From: JAAYAY01 sp964429355
GTDB taxonomy: Bacteria > Planctomycetota > Planctomycetia > Pirellulales > Thermoguttaceae
NCBI GenBank assembly: GCA_964429355.1
Contig: CAYSCH010000123.1
Span: 1-22,813, forward strand
Direction: 5' to 3'
DNA length: 22,813 nt
This document shows positions 14,944 through 22,808 of this stretch, piece by piece. The stretch's first letter is position 1, and the number at the start of each line of letters is the position of its first letter. A model generated the notes under the pieces. It was not told the DNA's origin, did no database searches, and saw only the letters and a list, made by a program, of their open reading frames with translations. The translations under genes were made by a program, and so were the position numbers.

Positions 14944-15264
14944 TTGGCAGAGCCATCGGATCGCCTGGATATCGAGGAGATCGGAGAAGGCTTCTGGAGG
15001 CTCGTCCTCAATTGCGGCTTCATGGAAGAACCCGACGTGCCCCACGTGTTGGCCAGTGTGCGCCATCCCGGATTGCAGGCCCTTCAAGGGGAAGTGAGCT
15101 ACTTCCTGGGACGCGAAACCCTGTTGGCGACTGCCGCTCCGGGAATGGCCAGATGGCGTCAGACGCTCTTCGCCTTGATGTCTCGCAACGCCCAGAATGC
15201 GATGACCTTCTTCAAGCTGCCGCCGGATCGTGTCGTCGAGGTGGGTGTGCAGGTCGAACTGTGA
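14944..15264 (+). pseudogene. kup: Kup potassium transporter, C-terminal domain only
   Basis: Kup is a proton-coupled potassium uptake protein with about 12 membrane helices followed by a cytoplasmic tail. Only the last 105 or so residues are here. The fragment reads IEEIGEGFWRLVLNCGFMEE, then PDVPHVL, VSYFLGRETLLAT, MARWRQTLFALMSRNAQNAM, FFKLPPDRVVEVGVQVEL and a stop. That order and ending are characteristic of the Kup tail. No membrane segment precedes it; the frame is open only to a stop at 14887-14889. Upstream sequence is not Kup-like. It may be translated from an internal start but would not transport potassium. It sits between the two cstA genes and beside two other fragments. Confidence 0.87.
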
Positions 15265-15367
15265 CCCGCAAGACAAATACGGTGGTTGAAGAAGGAGATG
15301 GCGTGGAGCGGTCGTCGCGGGACAATGCGGCATCCTTCCTGTGGCAGCGGAACGTGTCGTCTCTGCG
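15265..15367. other. Short spacer between kup and NHL remnants
   Basis: No gene is seen. The two remnants converge here, the first on the plus strand and the second on the minus strand. Confidence 0.4.
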
Positions 15368-15574
15368 TCACTTGCCGGACTCCCGCGAGATCTTGCCGTC
15401 GCGGGTCACGCTGAAGATGGCTTTGGCCCTCGGATCGGCAACCAGCAGTCTGCCGCCTTGCCACCTGACCCCAACGGGTCCGGCGAGCGGCGCCCCCGAG
15501 ACCCATTTGGTGGCCTTCCCGGAAGTCGTCACCTTCCAGATCGCCGCCCCGTAACCGTCGCTCACGTAAAGAGT
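15368..15574 (-). pseudogene. NHL/SMP-30-like beta-propeller fragment
   Basis: The frame reads LYVSDGYGAAIWKV, then GPVGVRWQGGRLLVADPRAK and AIFSVTRDGKI, ending at 15368. The alternation of VSDG or VADP with an Ile-Trp-Lys or Ile-Phe-Ser strand and a DGK turn is typical of NHL and SMP-30/gluconolactonase-like propeller repeats. Two blades at most are present, whereas such proteins are normally 300 residues or more. There is no start codon context or signal peptide. Its 5' side abuts the apbE remnant directly at about 15573. The family call is moderate because the fragment is short. Confidence 0.55.
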
Positions 15575-15701
15575 CTACAATGTGAGACTACCGTCGCCCA
15601 TCCACTTCGACATACTGCCACGAGTCACCGGACGTCGTAATCGCCACGTTGGAAAGCGAGAGGAACACACTGGGCTTGGCGTCGAGCTCTCTTTCCACGT
15701 A
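15573..15701 (-). pseudogene. apbE: ApbE (FAD:protein FMN transferase) fragment with amber codon
   Basis: ApbE attaches FMN to target proteins in the cell envelope. The minus-strand frame reads SVFLSLSNVAITTSGDSWQY, then VEVDGRR, a TAG stop (15588-15590) and SHIVD. The family has TSGD followed some ten residues later by G-R-Y-SHI-(V/L/I)-DP-R-TG, so the TAG sits exactly where the conserved tyrosine codon (TAC or TAT) would be. A single base change explains it. Similarity covers about 40 residues of a usual 330. It ends at D, where the NHL fragment begins. Upstream of about 15701 the match is lost. I infer a dead gene fragment joined to another by deletion. Confidence 0.65.
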
Positions 15702-15795
15702 GGGCTGGCAATCAAGGAGCGGTCAGGTGGCAACGATCAAACGACGCCTTCGCTGAGAACCTCACGTTTCTGTCGCGCCCGCTGCGAAGAAAACT

Positions 15796-17361
15796 TCAAG
15801 ACGCGATCGAGCCTGCCGATCGCTCCGCCTCCGAAACCTCGGCGGCGACCATCGGCTGGTCCTCATCCGGCGGAAGCTTGGGCCGGACCACCAGGAAAAT
15901 CACAGCCGTGACGACCCCGGCAGCGATCCCCAACACGGTACTCAACTGGTGATCGAGCCCGAAACCGATCTTCTCCACGAGGATATAGGTTGTGGTGACC
16001 ACCGTCATGAATACGGCCGGAATGAAGGCGATCCACCAGTGGCTCGCCCGTCGAGCAAGAAACACCGCCCCCGCCCATAGCGCGACGGCCGCCAGGGTCT
16101 GGTTGGCCCAGCCGAAGTACCTCCAGATGATGTCGAAGTTCACGAAATTCAGCGCCAGCGAGATCGCGAACAGCGGAACCACCAGGATATCGCGGTTCAA
16201 CGGCCGCTTCTGCGAAAGGTGAAAGTAATCCGCCAGCATCAGCCGGCCGACGCGGAACGCCGTGTCTCCCGAAGTGATCGGCAACACGACCACGCCCAGC
16301 ACTGCCAGCACGCCTCCGAAATGCCCCATCGTTGCCACACAAGTCTCGTGGACCACGTGACCGGGACCCGCGGCAAGAGCCTTCGCTAGGCCTTCGCTTC
16401 CGCCGTAGAAACCCTGGGCAACAGCCGCCCAGACCAGGGCAATGACTCCTTCGGAGATCATTGCCCCGTAGAATACGAGCCGCATCTGCTTCTCACTCTT
16501 CAAACAGCGGGCCATCAGCGGGCTCTGGGTGGCGTGAAATCCACTCACCGCCCCACAACTCACCGTGATGAAAATCAGGGGCCAGGCGGGCAGTTGCTTG
16601 GGGTGGAGGTTGTCGAGTGTGAAGGATGGCATGGGGATTCGGCCGCTGAGGAGGGCGATCCCCAGCCCGGCAACCATCACCAGGAGAGCTACCGCAAACA
16701 GCGGATACAGGCGGCCGATCAGCACGTCGATCGGCAGGAGCGTGGCCAGGATGTAGTAGATATAGATCAGCACCATGACCACCCATAGCCACCGGGAAAG
16801 TCCGAAGGCCGGGGTCTCGAGCCACACCACGGCCTCCGATCCGAACCACGAACCGACCGTTTCAGGTGGCAGAATCTGGACCAACAGCAGGGCCGGCCCC
16901 TTCACAAATACCGTGCCCACCAGCAGCATCAGGAGCAGAATGAAGAAGGTCGCAAAATGACGGGTGGCGTTGCCGAGATACTTGCTCACCAGGTCGGGCA
17001 GTCCAGCGCCCCGATTGCGGATCGACATGCCGCCGATCAGAAAGTCGTGGACCGCACCGCCGAAGATGCATCCCAATACCACCCACAGAAAAACCTGCGG
17101 CCCCCACAGGGCCCCCAGGATCGGCCCAAAGACCGGTCCTAACCCGGCAATGTTCAGGAGTTGAATCAGATAGACTCGCCACGTGGGCATGGCCACATAG
17201 TCGACCCCGTCCGCCAAGGCCACCGCGGGCGTGGTCCTGTTCGGATCGGTCCGGATTGCTGACTCGGTCAGCTTGCCGTAAACGAAATAGCCTCCGATAA
17301 GGAGCAACAGTCCGGCGACGAAGGCGACCACGCCAACCTCCTGCAAATAGATAGAGTGCAA
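15796..17361 (-). CDS. cstA: CstA family transporter (short form)
   Basis: This second CstA-family protein has 521 residues and differs strongly from the one at 12406-14349. It shows the family landmarks RTTPAVALADGVDYV, NIAGLGPVFGPILGALWG, FGGAVHDFLIGGMSIRNRG and CGAVSGFHATQSPLMAR, and about 13 hydrophobic segments. It lacks the longer C-terminal region of the classical enzyme, as is usual for the short branch. The longest frame begins with TTG at 17361 (MHSIYLQEVG), with only a weak GAGG about 16 bases upstream, so the true start is uncertain by a few codons. The family is associated with pyruvate or peptide uptake; the substrate here is not known. The C-terminus is acidic and hydrophilic. 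Confidence 0.9.
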   Translation of the reverse strand: MHSIYLQEVGVVAFVAGLLLLIGGYFVYGKLTESAIRTDPNRTTPAVALADGVDYVAMPTWRVYLIQLLNIAGLGPVFGPILGALWGPQVFLWVVLGCIFGGAVHDFLIGGMSIRNRGAGLPDLVSKYLGNATRHFATFFILLLMLLVGTVFVKGPALLLVQILPPETVGSWFGSEAVVWLETPAFGLSRWLWVVMVLIYIYYILATLLPIDVLIGRLYPLFAVALLVMVAGLGIALLSGRIPMPSFTLDNLHPKQLPAWPLIFITVSCGAVSGFHATQSPLMARCLKSEKQMRLVFYGAMISEGVIALVWAAVAQGFYGGSEGLAKALAAGPGHVVHETCVATMGHFGGVLAVLGVVVLPITSGDTAFRVGRLMLADYFHLSQKRPLNRDILVVPLFAISLALNFVNFDIIWRYFGWANQTLAAVALWAGAVFLARRASHWWIAFIPAVFMTVVTTTYILVEKIGFGLDHQLSTVLGIAAGVVTAVIFLVVRPKLPPDEDQPMVAAEVSEAERSAGSIAS

Positions 17362-17368
17362 CCTGTGC

Positions 17369-17395
17369 CACTAACCTCGAGGTTCGTGAATTCTC
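17369..17395. repeat. Dispersed repeat R3, copy 1
   Basis: CTAACCTCGAGGTTCGTGAA matches CTAACCTCAAAGATCGTGAA at 22788 at 17 of 20 positions. It lies directly upstream of the start of the short cstA gene and includes its weak ribosome-binding region. Confidence 0.5.
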
Positions 17396-17900
17396 TCACA
17401 AAGGTCCGCGACCAACCGGAGCAGGCTGTTGGTAACCGAGCGCTGGCTCGCTCTGGCTGCTGCCCTGGCACTTCGGCTATTCTCGCCGCTCAGATTGGTC
17501 ACTGCAAGTCCTCACCAATCAGGCACGGGCCGGACCGAGTCCCTGGGACCGTTCGTAAGCTTCTGCCCGAGTGTCGTCCCGTTCGAACCGCCCCATGCGC
17601 CCTCACAGTCCAACAGGCACCCGGTCTTGGTGCCGCGGGGAATTCGCCGGGTACTGGTGCCCCCCCCGGTGGCCGGCAAGCCTTTCCACGCTCGCAACCG
17701 GAGGCTGTCCCAGAGCCACAACGAAAGCTCCCCACCGGCGGAAAGCAATGACTGACGATCGTTTTGGCTCGACTCCAAGAAATCTAACACAACGCTAATC
17801 ATCCTCTAGCAATTGACGGCAATAATTCAGAGGTGGTGAGCGATTGCCGTTTCTCCACTTCTTCGTTCCAAGTGGCGGCTTCCGAATCGCATCCGGAGGA
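17396..17900. other. Intergenic region, no gene supported
   Basis: This GC-rich stretch has several open frames on both strands but none with a start signal or family match. The part from 17800 to 17830 is AT-rich (AATCATCCTCTAGCAATTGA) and may hold the promoter for the small gene at 17908. Confidence 0.4.
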
Positions 17901-17907
17901 CCATGCC

Positions 17908-18165
17908 ATGGCCGAGAGCATCTATCGGGACGGCACGACGCGCTCGCGCCGGCGGCGCGCCGTTGCACCCTTCGTCGGCCCTCCGCGGAGCCGCGAGCGG
18001 ATCGGAGTTGGGCCACCTTCGCCTCGATCCATTCAGGGCCTCTTCCAGTGGATCCATGACGCCGACAGGGCCAACCGGCCATGGGCCCGAAACGCGCTCG
18101 TCCTCTTGGCCTTTTTCGCGACCCTCGTCTTGCTTGCGATCCAGTTGGGTGTTCTGCCTCAGTAG
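17908..18165 (+). CDS. Small single-helix membrane protein, unknown function
   Basis: I do not recognise this 85-residue protein. The ATG at 17908 has GGAGGA 7 bases upstream, which decides for this start over the out-of-frame ATG at 17903. The N-terminal 45 residues are very basic and proline/glycine-rich (SRRRRAVAPFVGPPRSRER). A short amphipathic part follows (IQGLFQWIHDADRANRPWA), and the protein ends in one membrane helix, ALVLLAFFATLVLLAIQLGV. A tail-anchored protein with a cytoplasmic basic arm is the simplest reading. Confidence 0.6.
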   Translation: MAESIYRDGTTRSRRRRAVAPFVGPPRSRERIGVGPPSPRSIQGLFQWIHDADRANRPWARNALVLLAFFATLVLLAIQLGVLPQ

Positions 18166-18315
18166 AGATCGAAAAACCAGTGACTGTCACAGGGCAGGCA
18201 AGAATGTGTCTCACCCAGAATGTAATTGCTCCTCGATCATGGCAGTCAAATGTGCGCCGGCCCGAAGTGGGCGTATCGGAACAACTTTTCGGCACGAGTT
18301 GGAGGGTTGGTCGCT

Positions 18316-18594
18316 ATGAAGACAAAGTCTGAAGGCTCGTTTGGCTCACGCGGGATCGAGGGTGTCATTACCGATCCTGTGAACATCGGTGTCGGCGATC
18401 TGGTTCAGGTAAACGCGGCGGCATTCATCGGGTCGCAGTGCCGCAATCCCGATACGATTCCCTGCGAAGTGCTGGGGCTTGAGTCAGGTCGCGTCTATGT
18501 CCAGACGCAACTCCCTTATCGCACTTTCACGATCTGGGTGGACCGCCGCTGGGTCGAAACTGCAGGGAATCCCTGCGAACCGCAACCCGCCTAG
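18316..18594 (+). CDS. Hypothetical protein of 92 residues
   Basis: I do not recognise this protein. The ATG at 18316 has GGAGGG 8-9 bases upstream. It has no membrane helix or signal peptide. Its pattern (VITDPVNIGVGDLVQVNAA, then CEVLGLESGRVYVQTQLPYR and TFTIWVDRRWVE) suggests a small all-beta domain. It follows the small membrane protein on the same strand after 150 bases, so they may or may not be cotranscribed. Confidence 0.55.
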   Translation: MKTKSEGSFGSRGIEGVITDPVNIGVGDLVQVNAAAFIGSQCRNPDTIPCEVLGLESGRVYVQTQLPYRTFTIWVDRRWVETAGNPCEPQPA

Positions 18595-19284
18595 CTTCGC
18601 GGGTCCCCGGACCGAGTCCTGGATCGGCCCGAGCGTAACCCGTGTCGCACGGCCCCCGTCCCTGCGGCGCAAGTATTGCCACGCACTTGGCCTGCGACAA
18701 CGCTGACTCAAACGCCGGGGAGCCCACCATCCCGTCATCCCAACACTCCGTCATTCCTCGTGCCTGCTGGCCAATTGTTCCCCTTGACAAAGACCGAAGT
18801 ATGTGTATACTATGTACGTATATATACTTTCATTCCCGCCTTCCCTACCCTGGTGTTCGCACAGCGCCTCCCCAAGCGGGTGTTTTGTTGCACATGCCTC
18901 CTCCGGTGGGAATGAAGTTGCGTTTCAGGCCAAGAGCGTAAACCCCTGACTCAGCACGGCTTGCAGACTGCCCCCTCGCCCGACCTTTTCGGCACACCAA
19001 TAGACTTGATCCATTAATCAGCCAACGGCCCCTCCACTGCCAGCCGTAACACGGCGGCTTGAAACGATCTTTGACAACCTGGATTTTTCAACAACTGCGC
19101 GCAAGATGGCATCGCTATGCCTGTTCCCCTGTGCCAGGACCAAGGAAGCTGCACAACCATAACGGGCTTGCGGGTTCCCTACAGGGACAATCAGAACAGA
19201 CAATCGGATCTGAATTGCCCGCAACTCCTGGGCCGGCTACGGTCAGGCGATCGCGTGGTAGTAAGGGATGGCCCTTCGGCAGTC
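18595..19284. other. Long intergenic region with a strong promoter but no clear gene
   Basis: No protein-coding gene is supported in these 690 bases. The one clear signal is the promoter at 18784-18811. Open frames downstream of it lack start signals and family matches. The right half converges on the 3' end of the glycosidase-like gene. Confidence 0.45.
18784..18811 (+). promoter_or_regulatory. Near-consensus sigma-70 promoter
   Basis: TTGACA (18784-18789) and TATACT (18806-18811) are separated by 16 bases. The -35 box is perfect and the -10 box differs at one base. Just downstream is the AT-rich palindromic stretch ATGTACGTATATATAC. In this GC-rich setting such a match is unlikely by chance, but no gene follows, so it might serve a small RNA. 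Confidence 0.55.
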
Positions 19285-22200
19285 TCAGTAGGCCACCTCG
19301 ATGGTCACCGTCCCGGCGAGCTGTTCCAGGCAGACCGCCTCCTTGTCCCTGTCGAACTGTTGCCAGGGCTGGCCGTTGACTGTCACGTGCTCGATCGGTG
19401 CGGCTCCAGGATGACGCAGCCGGAGGAGCACGGCCTTCTGCCCGCCACGTGACGGCATCTCGACGACCGCCCGGATCTTGCCGTCCTCGGCAGACGAGGT
19501 GATCTGGTACGACACGGTCCCGAATCGCGTCGGGGCGTTCTCGACCGTGATTCTCTCACCTTGTCTCAACCATGCCCGCGGAGCGGCCCGCCCAATCCAC
19601 AAGCAGTCGCCTTCCTCCATGACGAGCATCTGCCGGAATCGTTCCAGGAACGCCGCCTCTTCGAAGATCTTGTCGGGCGGGCCGCCGGTCGTGTGTTCGC
19701 GGAACGTGTAGCCTTGGTCGGGTAGGATCAACACTGCGTATTGATTGAGCCACGAACGGAGGAAACTCGAAGGATCATCGCCCGCCAGGTGAATATCGGC
19801 GTGCCGTTCCAGGCCGGGCTGGTACTGCCAGGCGGCGCGGGCAAACCAATCCTCTTCCGGATCGTAGCCTCCTGTCCGCTGGGCAACCTTGGGGTTCTCC
19901 AGCAGCAATCGATCCTCCAGCACATCCAGCGTTCCTTGCACTCGCGGATCGTTGGCGGCCAGGATCCCGGCGGGGCTCACAAGCGGCTCCGCCGATTGGA
20001 TCGTGTCCCAATACAGTCCGCCAACATGAGCCCCGCTCCCCGGACGCCGCCAGCTCCACGCACCCGATGCGAAGCCGCGAACGTAGCAGGCGAAAGGAAG
20101 GAACGACCGATAGGTCCCGTCACGCACCAGCACCACGGGACTCAGGGCAAACGATCTCTCGGCCGCAGCCTGCAGGTCCCGGCGGTAAGTCTCGGCCTCG
20201 GCTGCCAGACGCTCCGCCTCGGCGGAATCGATCGGCGCCAGGATATCGGCAAATTGCCTGACGGCCAGCCAGTAGTAGGCCTCCGATTCATAGAACTGCA
20301 TGAGCTGGCCGCCGCTGTCGGGAGTGACCTGGTGGGGCGGTTGAAGCCCGCGGCACCAAAGACGATCGCCGCCTGGGACGCTGCCCGCCAGAAGCCTCCG
20401 CTGCCGCAGAATCCACTCGATATTGGCTTTCATACGCGGAGCGTTGGCTCGCAGCCAGTCCGTGTCGCCGGTCAAACGGAAGTGTTCGACTAGCGACAAC
20501 ATGATGGCGCCGGGCCCCATCGCGTGGATGCCGTCCATGTTTCCGCCTATGCCTGGGGGACCTTCGGCATTGGTGAGGCAACCGTTGCCGTCCGAGAAGA
20601 GGCCCACCGGTTTCTCGTTCTGGACAGGAAGACCGAGCCACTGGTCCAGCCCGTCGGCTGCCTCCTCGTGCATGCCCATGAGGTCCAAAGCGTGGAGCAC
20701 CAGGTAGGTTTCGGAGGCCAGGATGCCGTAGGGGTGATCATTGAAGCACAACTTGCCCTTGTCGTTCTTGACGGCGTGCCGCACCAGATGCCATGCCCCC
20801 AGCTTCCATTGGGCAGTGATTCTCGCGCAGGGGACCTCGACCTTCATCGGGGGTTCGAACTCAGGCTTGTTGATCTCCGGCAGTGGCTGGTCCGAAAACA
20901 TCCCGCCGATGGCCCCTTCCCAGGTCTGCTCCGGATGTTCCCGCACACGTTGCCGAGTTGTCTGCAGATCTCTGGCGGCCAGTTCCGCCAGAAATTCCTT
21001 GGCGGTACCTGCATTCGACTTCACTCGGAAGGCCGGCTCTACCAGGGCCGCGGCGGCATAGAAACGCCATACGCCGCGATTGCCCGCAGCGTCGCTGTGA
21101 GGGTTTCCCGCATGAACGCTGTCGACCACGTCCCTGGTCAGGTTCCAAACTCGCTGCTTGCCGCCGACTTCCGCGATCTCGAACTCGACGATCGTGGTGT
21201 CGCAGATGTGATTGCCCTCCTTGGGGCTGGCTGCCAGCGACAGCATGTCCCCCTGTTTGACTGGAATCCTGGCGAGCTTCTCTGCATCACCGGCGGTTCC
21301 AATGGCCACGAAGCCACCCGGGTCAATCGCACCCCGCACCAGGGTCTGGCCTTTCGATTGACCCTGCTGCGTCATGGACCACTCCACGCCGTTGCCCCCT
21401 TTCGAGTCCCCCATCGCCAGCCTGCCGCTGACGCTTACAAGTCCTTCGATCGGGCTGCACCAGCCGATCGCCACGTCGCGGTCAGGGGCCGGGTGCATGG
21501 CCGCCGAACGAGCTGGCACCGTGAGGCTCCCGGCCGACCCGGCCTCGCTTGTCGAATTGACGCCGAACCACGGCATTCCCTGAATTGCCCAGCCACAGAC
21601 CTTGGGCACGCCAGGCAACTCGTCAACCTTCTCGTCCAGCATCTCTTCCACGGACGTATCCCCGGTGTTCGGAAGACTCATGCAGGCACGGACGAAGAAA
21701 CCGTACTCGGGCGCGAGGATCGGCCCCTTCTCCAGATCGGAAGCCAGTAAGGAGAAGCTCCCGGCGTTGGTCCAGACGGTGACGATCGTGCGAGCCACGT
21801 CATCCGCCTCGGCATTGTAGGGCCAGAGCCTGCGGTCTCTTGTGGTGCCCAGGTAGCAGAGACCGAGCCTGATCCCTCGCCGGGAACTGGAGACCGGCAC
21901 CGATTGCCACTCGGTCGGTCCCTTCATCGTTGTGCCGGTATCGCCGGCAAATGGCCGCACTCCGTCCACGATTCCGTCATAGGCCTCGATCCGTCCGCTG
22001 TAGTCCGAGGCGGAGGTCGTGTCGTCAAATCCCCACTCGATCTCCACCTCCATCCGCTTCCAACGATCAGCGACCAGCGCCTGCACCAAGGGCACCTCGT
22101 AGCTGGAAGCAACTCGTTGACCCTGCACACGAACGACCACGCCGAACGTGTCCACAGGAATGGTGAAGGCGTAGCTGCGCCCGTCGGCCGTTACCTCCGG

Positions 22201-22626
22201 CGCGTCGGCTTGGCCGGTGGCGGCAGGGTTCCACCATGTCGGTATGTTTCCCTCGGCCTCCCCATCGAAGTAGGTGACCACGACCTCCTCTGGCCTCGGC
22301 CTGGGCCGTGCGGGATCGTTCCAGGTGAGGGTGACACGTCGCACGGGGCGGACCTCTTCCCAGATCAGGCTGCAGAGAACCTGCGCGAACCTCGGATCAC
22401 TCGCGTTCACTTCCGTGCCGAAAGGCAGGTTGGCGAACTTCATCAGGCCGATCCAGCTTTCCGGCGGATTCTCTTCCGCCTTACGGTCTGCCCGGTACTG
22501 ATACGCACTCGGTGCGATGTCGGCGGGCTGGCCAACGAGCATTGCCGCACCCATCGGCGGCTCCTGGCCGAGGACCGGCCGGCAGGTCAGGCAGAGAAGC
22601 GTCACCAAGGCCGCTGCGAATCTCAC
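19285..22626 (-). CDS. Secreted six-hairpin glycosidase-like protein
   Basis: I place the start at GTG 22626, because GGGAGGAGA lies just upstream and a signal peptide follows directly (RFAAALVTLLCLTCRPVLG, cleavage probably before QEPP). The mature protein is about 1090 residues. The first 550 or so look like beta-sandwich or other non-catalytic domains. The part from about residue 600 to 1000 has the helical alpha/alpha-toroid pattern of six-hairpin glycosidases: YGILASETYLVLHALDLMGM, MGPGAIMLSLVEHFRLTGDT, WLRANAPRMKANIEWILRQR, and AYYWLAVRQFADIL. A short beta domain (ITVENAPTRFGTVSYQITSS) and EHVTVNGQPW close the protein, a layout reminiscent of rhamnosidase-like enzymes. The exact family, substrate and catalytic residues are not clear. 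A role in polysaccharide breakdown outside the cytoplasm is inferred. Confidence 0.75.
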   Translation of the reverse strand: MRFAAALVTLLCLTCRPVLGQEPPMGAAMLVGQPADIAPSAYQYRADRKAEENPPESWIGLMKFANLPFGTEVNASDPRFAQVLCSLIWEEVRPVRRVTLTWNDPARPRPRPEEVVVTYFDGEAEGNIPTWWNPAATGQADAPEVTADGRSYAFTIPVDTFGVVVRVQGQRVASSYEVPLVQALVADRWKRMEVEIEWGFDDTTSASDYSGRIEAYDGIVDGVRPFAGDTGTTMKGPTEWQSVPVSSSRRGIRLGLCYLGTTRDRRLWPYNAEADDVARTIVTVWTNAGSFSLLASDLEKGPILAPEYGFFVRACMSLPNTGDTSVEEMLDEKVDELPGVPKVCGWAIQGMPWFGVNSTSEAGSAGSLTVPARSAAMHPAPDRDVAIGWCSPIEGLVSVSGRLAMGDSKGGNGVEWSMTQQGQSKGQTLVRGAIDPGGFVAIGTAGDAEKLARIPVKQGDMLSLAASPKEGNHICDTTIVEFEIAEVGGKQRVWNLTRDVVDSVHAGNPHSDAAGNRGVWRFYAAAALVEPAFRVKSNAGTAKEFLAELAARDLQTTRQRVREHPEQTWEGAIGGMFSDQPLPEINKPEFEPPMKVEVPCARITAQWKLGAWHLVRHAVKNDKGKLCFNDHPYGILASETYLVLHALDLMGMHEEAADGLDQWLGLPVQNEKPVGLFSDGNGCLTNAEGPPGIGGNMDGIHAMGPGAIMLSLVEHFRLTGDTDWLRANAPRMKANIEWILRQRRLLAGSVPGGDRLWCRGLQPPHQVTPDSGGQLMQFYESEAYYWLAVRQFADILAPIDSAEAERLAAEAETYRRDLQAAAERSFALSPVVLVRDGTYRSFLPFACYVRGFASGAWSWRRPGSGAHVGGLYWDTIQSAEPLVSPAGILAANDPRVQGTLDVLEDRLLLENPKVAQRTGGYDPEEDWFARAAWQYQPGLERHADIHLAGDDPSSFLRSWLNQYAVLILPDQGYTFREHTTGGPPDKIFEEAAFLERFRQMLVMEEGDCLWIGRAAPRAWLRQGERITVENAPTRFGTVSYQITSSAEDGKIRAVVEMPSRGGQKAVLLRLRHPGAAPIEHVTVNGQPWQQFDRDKEAVCLEQLAGTVTIEVAY

Positions 22627-22691
22627 AGATCTCCTCCCGCTGCCTGCGGCAGCGAACTGCTGGCGGCCGAGCGGCGTTGCGCCCGGCACCA

Positions 22692-22717
22692 AGGCCTTGC
22701 GTGATTCCCGGAAAAAA
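22692..22717 (-). repeat. Dispersed repeat R2, copy 2
   Basis: Reverse complement contains TTCCGGGAATCACGCAAGGC, matching copy 1 at 3405-3430. It lies upstream of the glycosidase-like gene. Confidence 0.65.
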
Positions 22718-22730
22718 TGGTCGTCATGAA

Positions 22731-22765
22731 GATAGCCGCGTGGGCTTGCCCCGCGCTCGGGTTCC
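22731..22765 (+). repeat. Dispersed repeat R1, copy 4
   Basis: Begins GATAGCCGCGTGGGCTTGCC and continues CCGCGCTCGG, identical over 30 bases to copy 2 at 3243. Confidence 0.8.
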
Positions 22766-22785
22766 GTCCCGTGTCCTGTCTGTAC

Positions 22786-22808
22786 TACTAACCTCAAAGA
22801 TCGTGAAG
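22786..22808. repeat. Dispersed repeat R3, copy 2
   Basis: Contains CTAACCTCAAAGATCGTGAA, matching the sequence before the short cstA gene at 17 of 20 positions. It lies about 160 bases upstream of the glycosidase-like gene. Confidence 0.5.

Noticed and set aside
17396..17830. Open frames in the spacer upstream of the small membrane protein
   Set aside because: Several overlapping frames on both strands, low-complexity Pro/Gly/Arg content, and no start signals.
20524..21750. Plus-strand open frame of 408 codons inside the glycosidase-like gene
   Set aside because: It is the antisense shadow of the long secreted protein, which has a signal peptide and ribosome-binding site.
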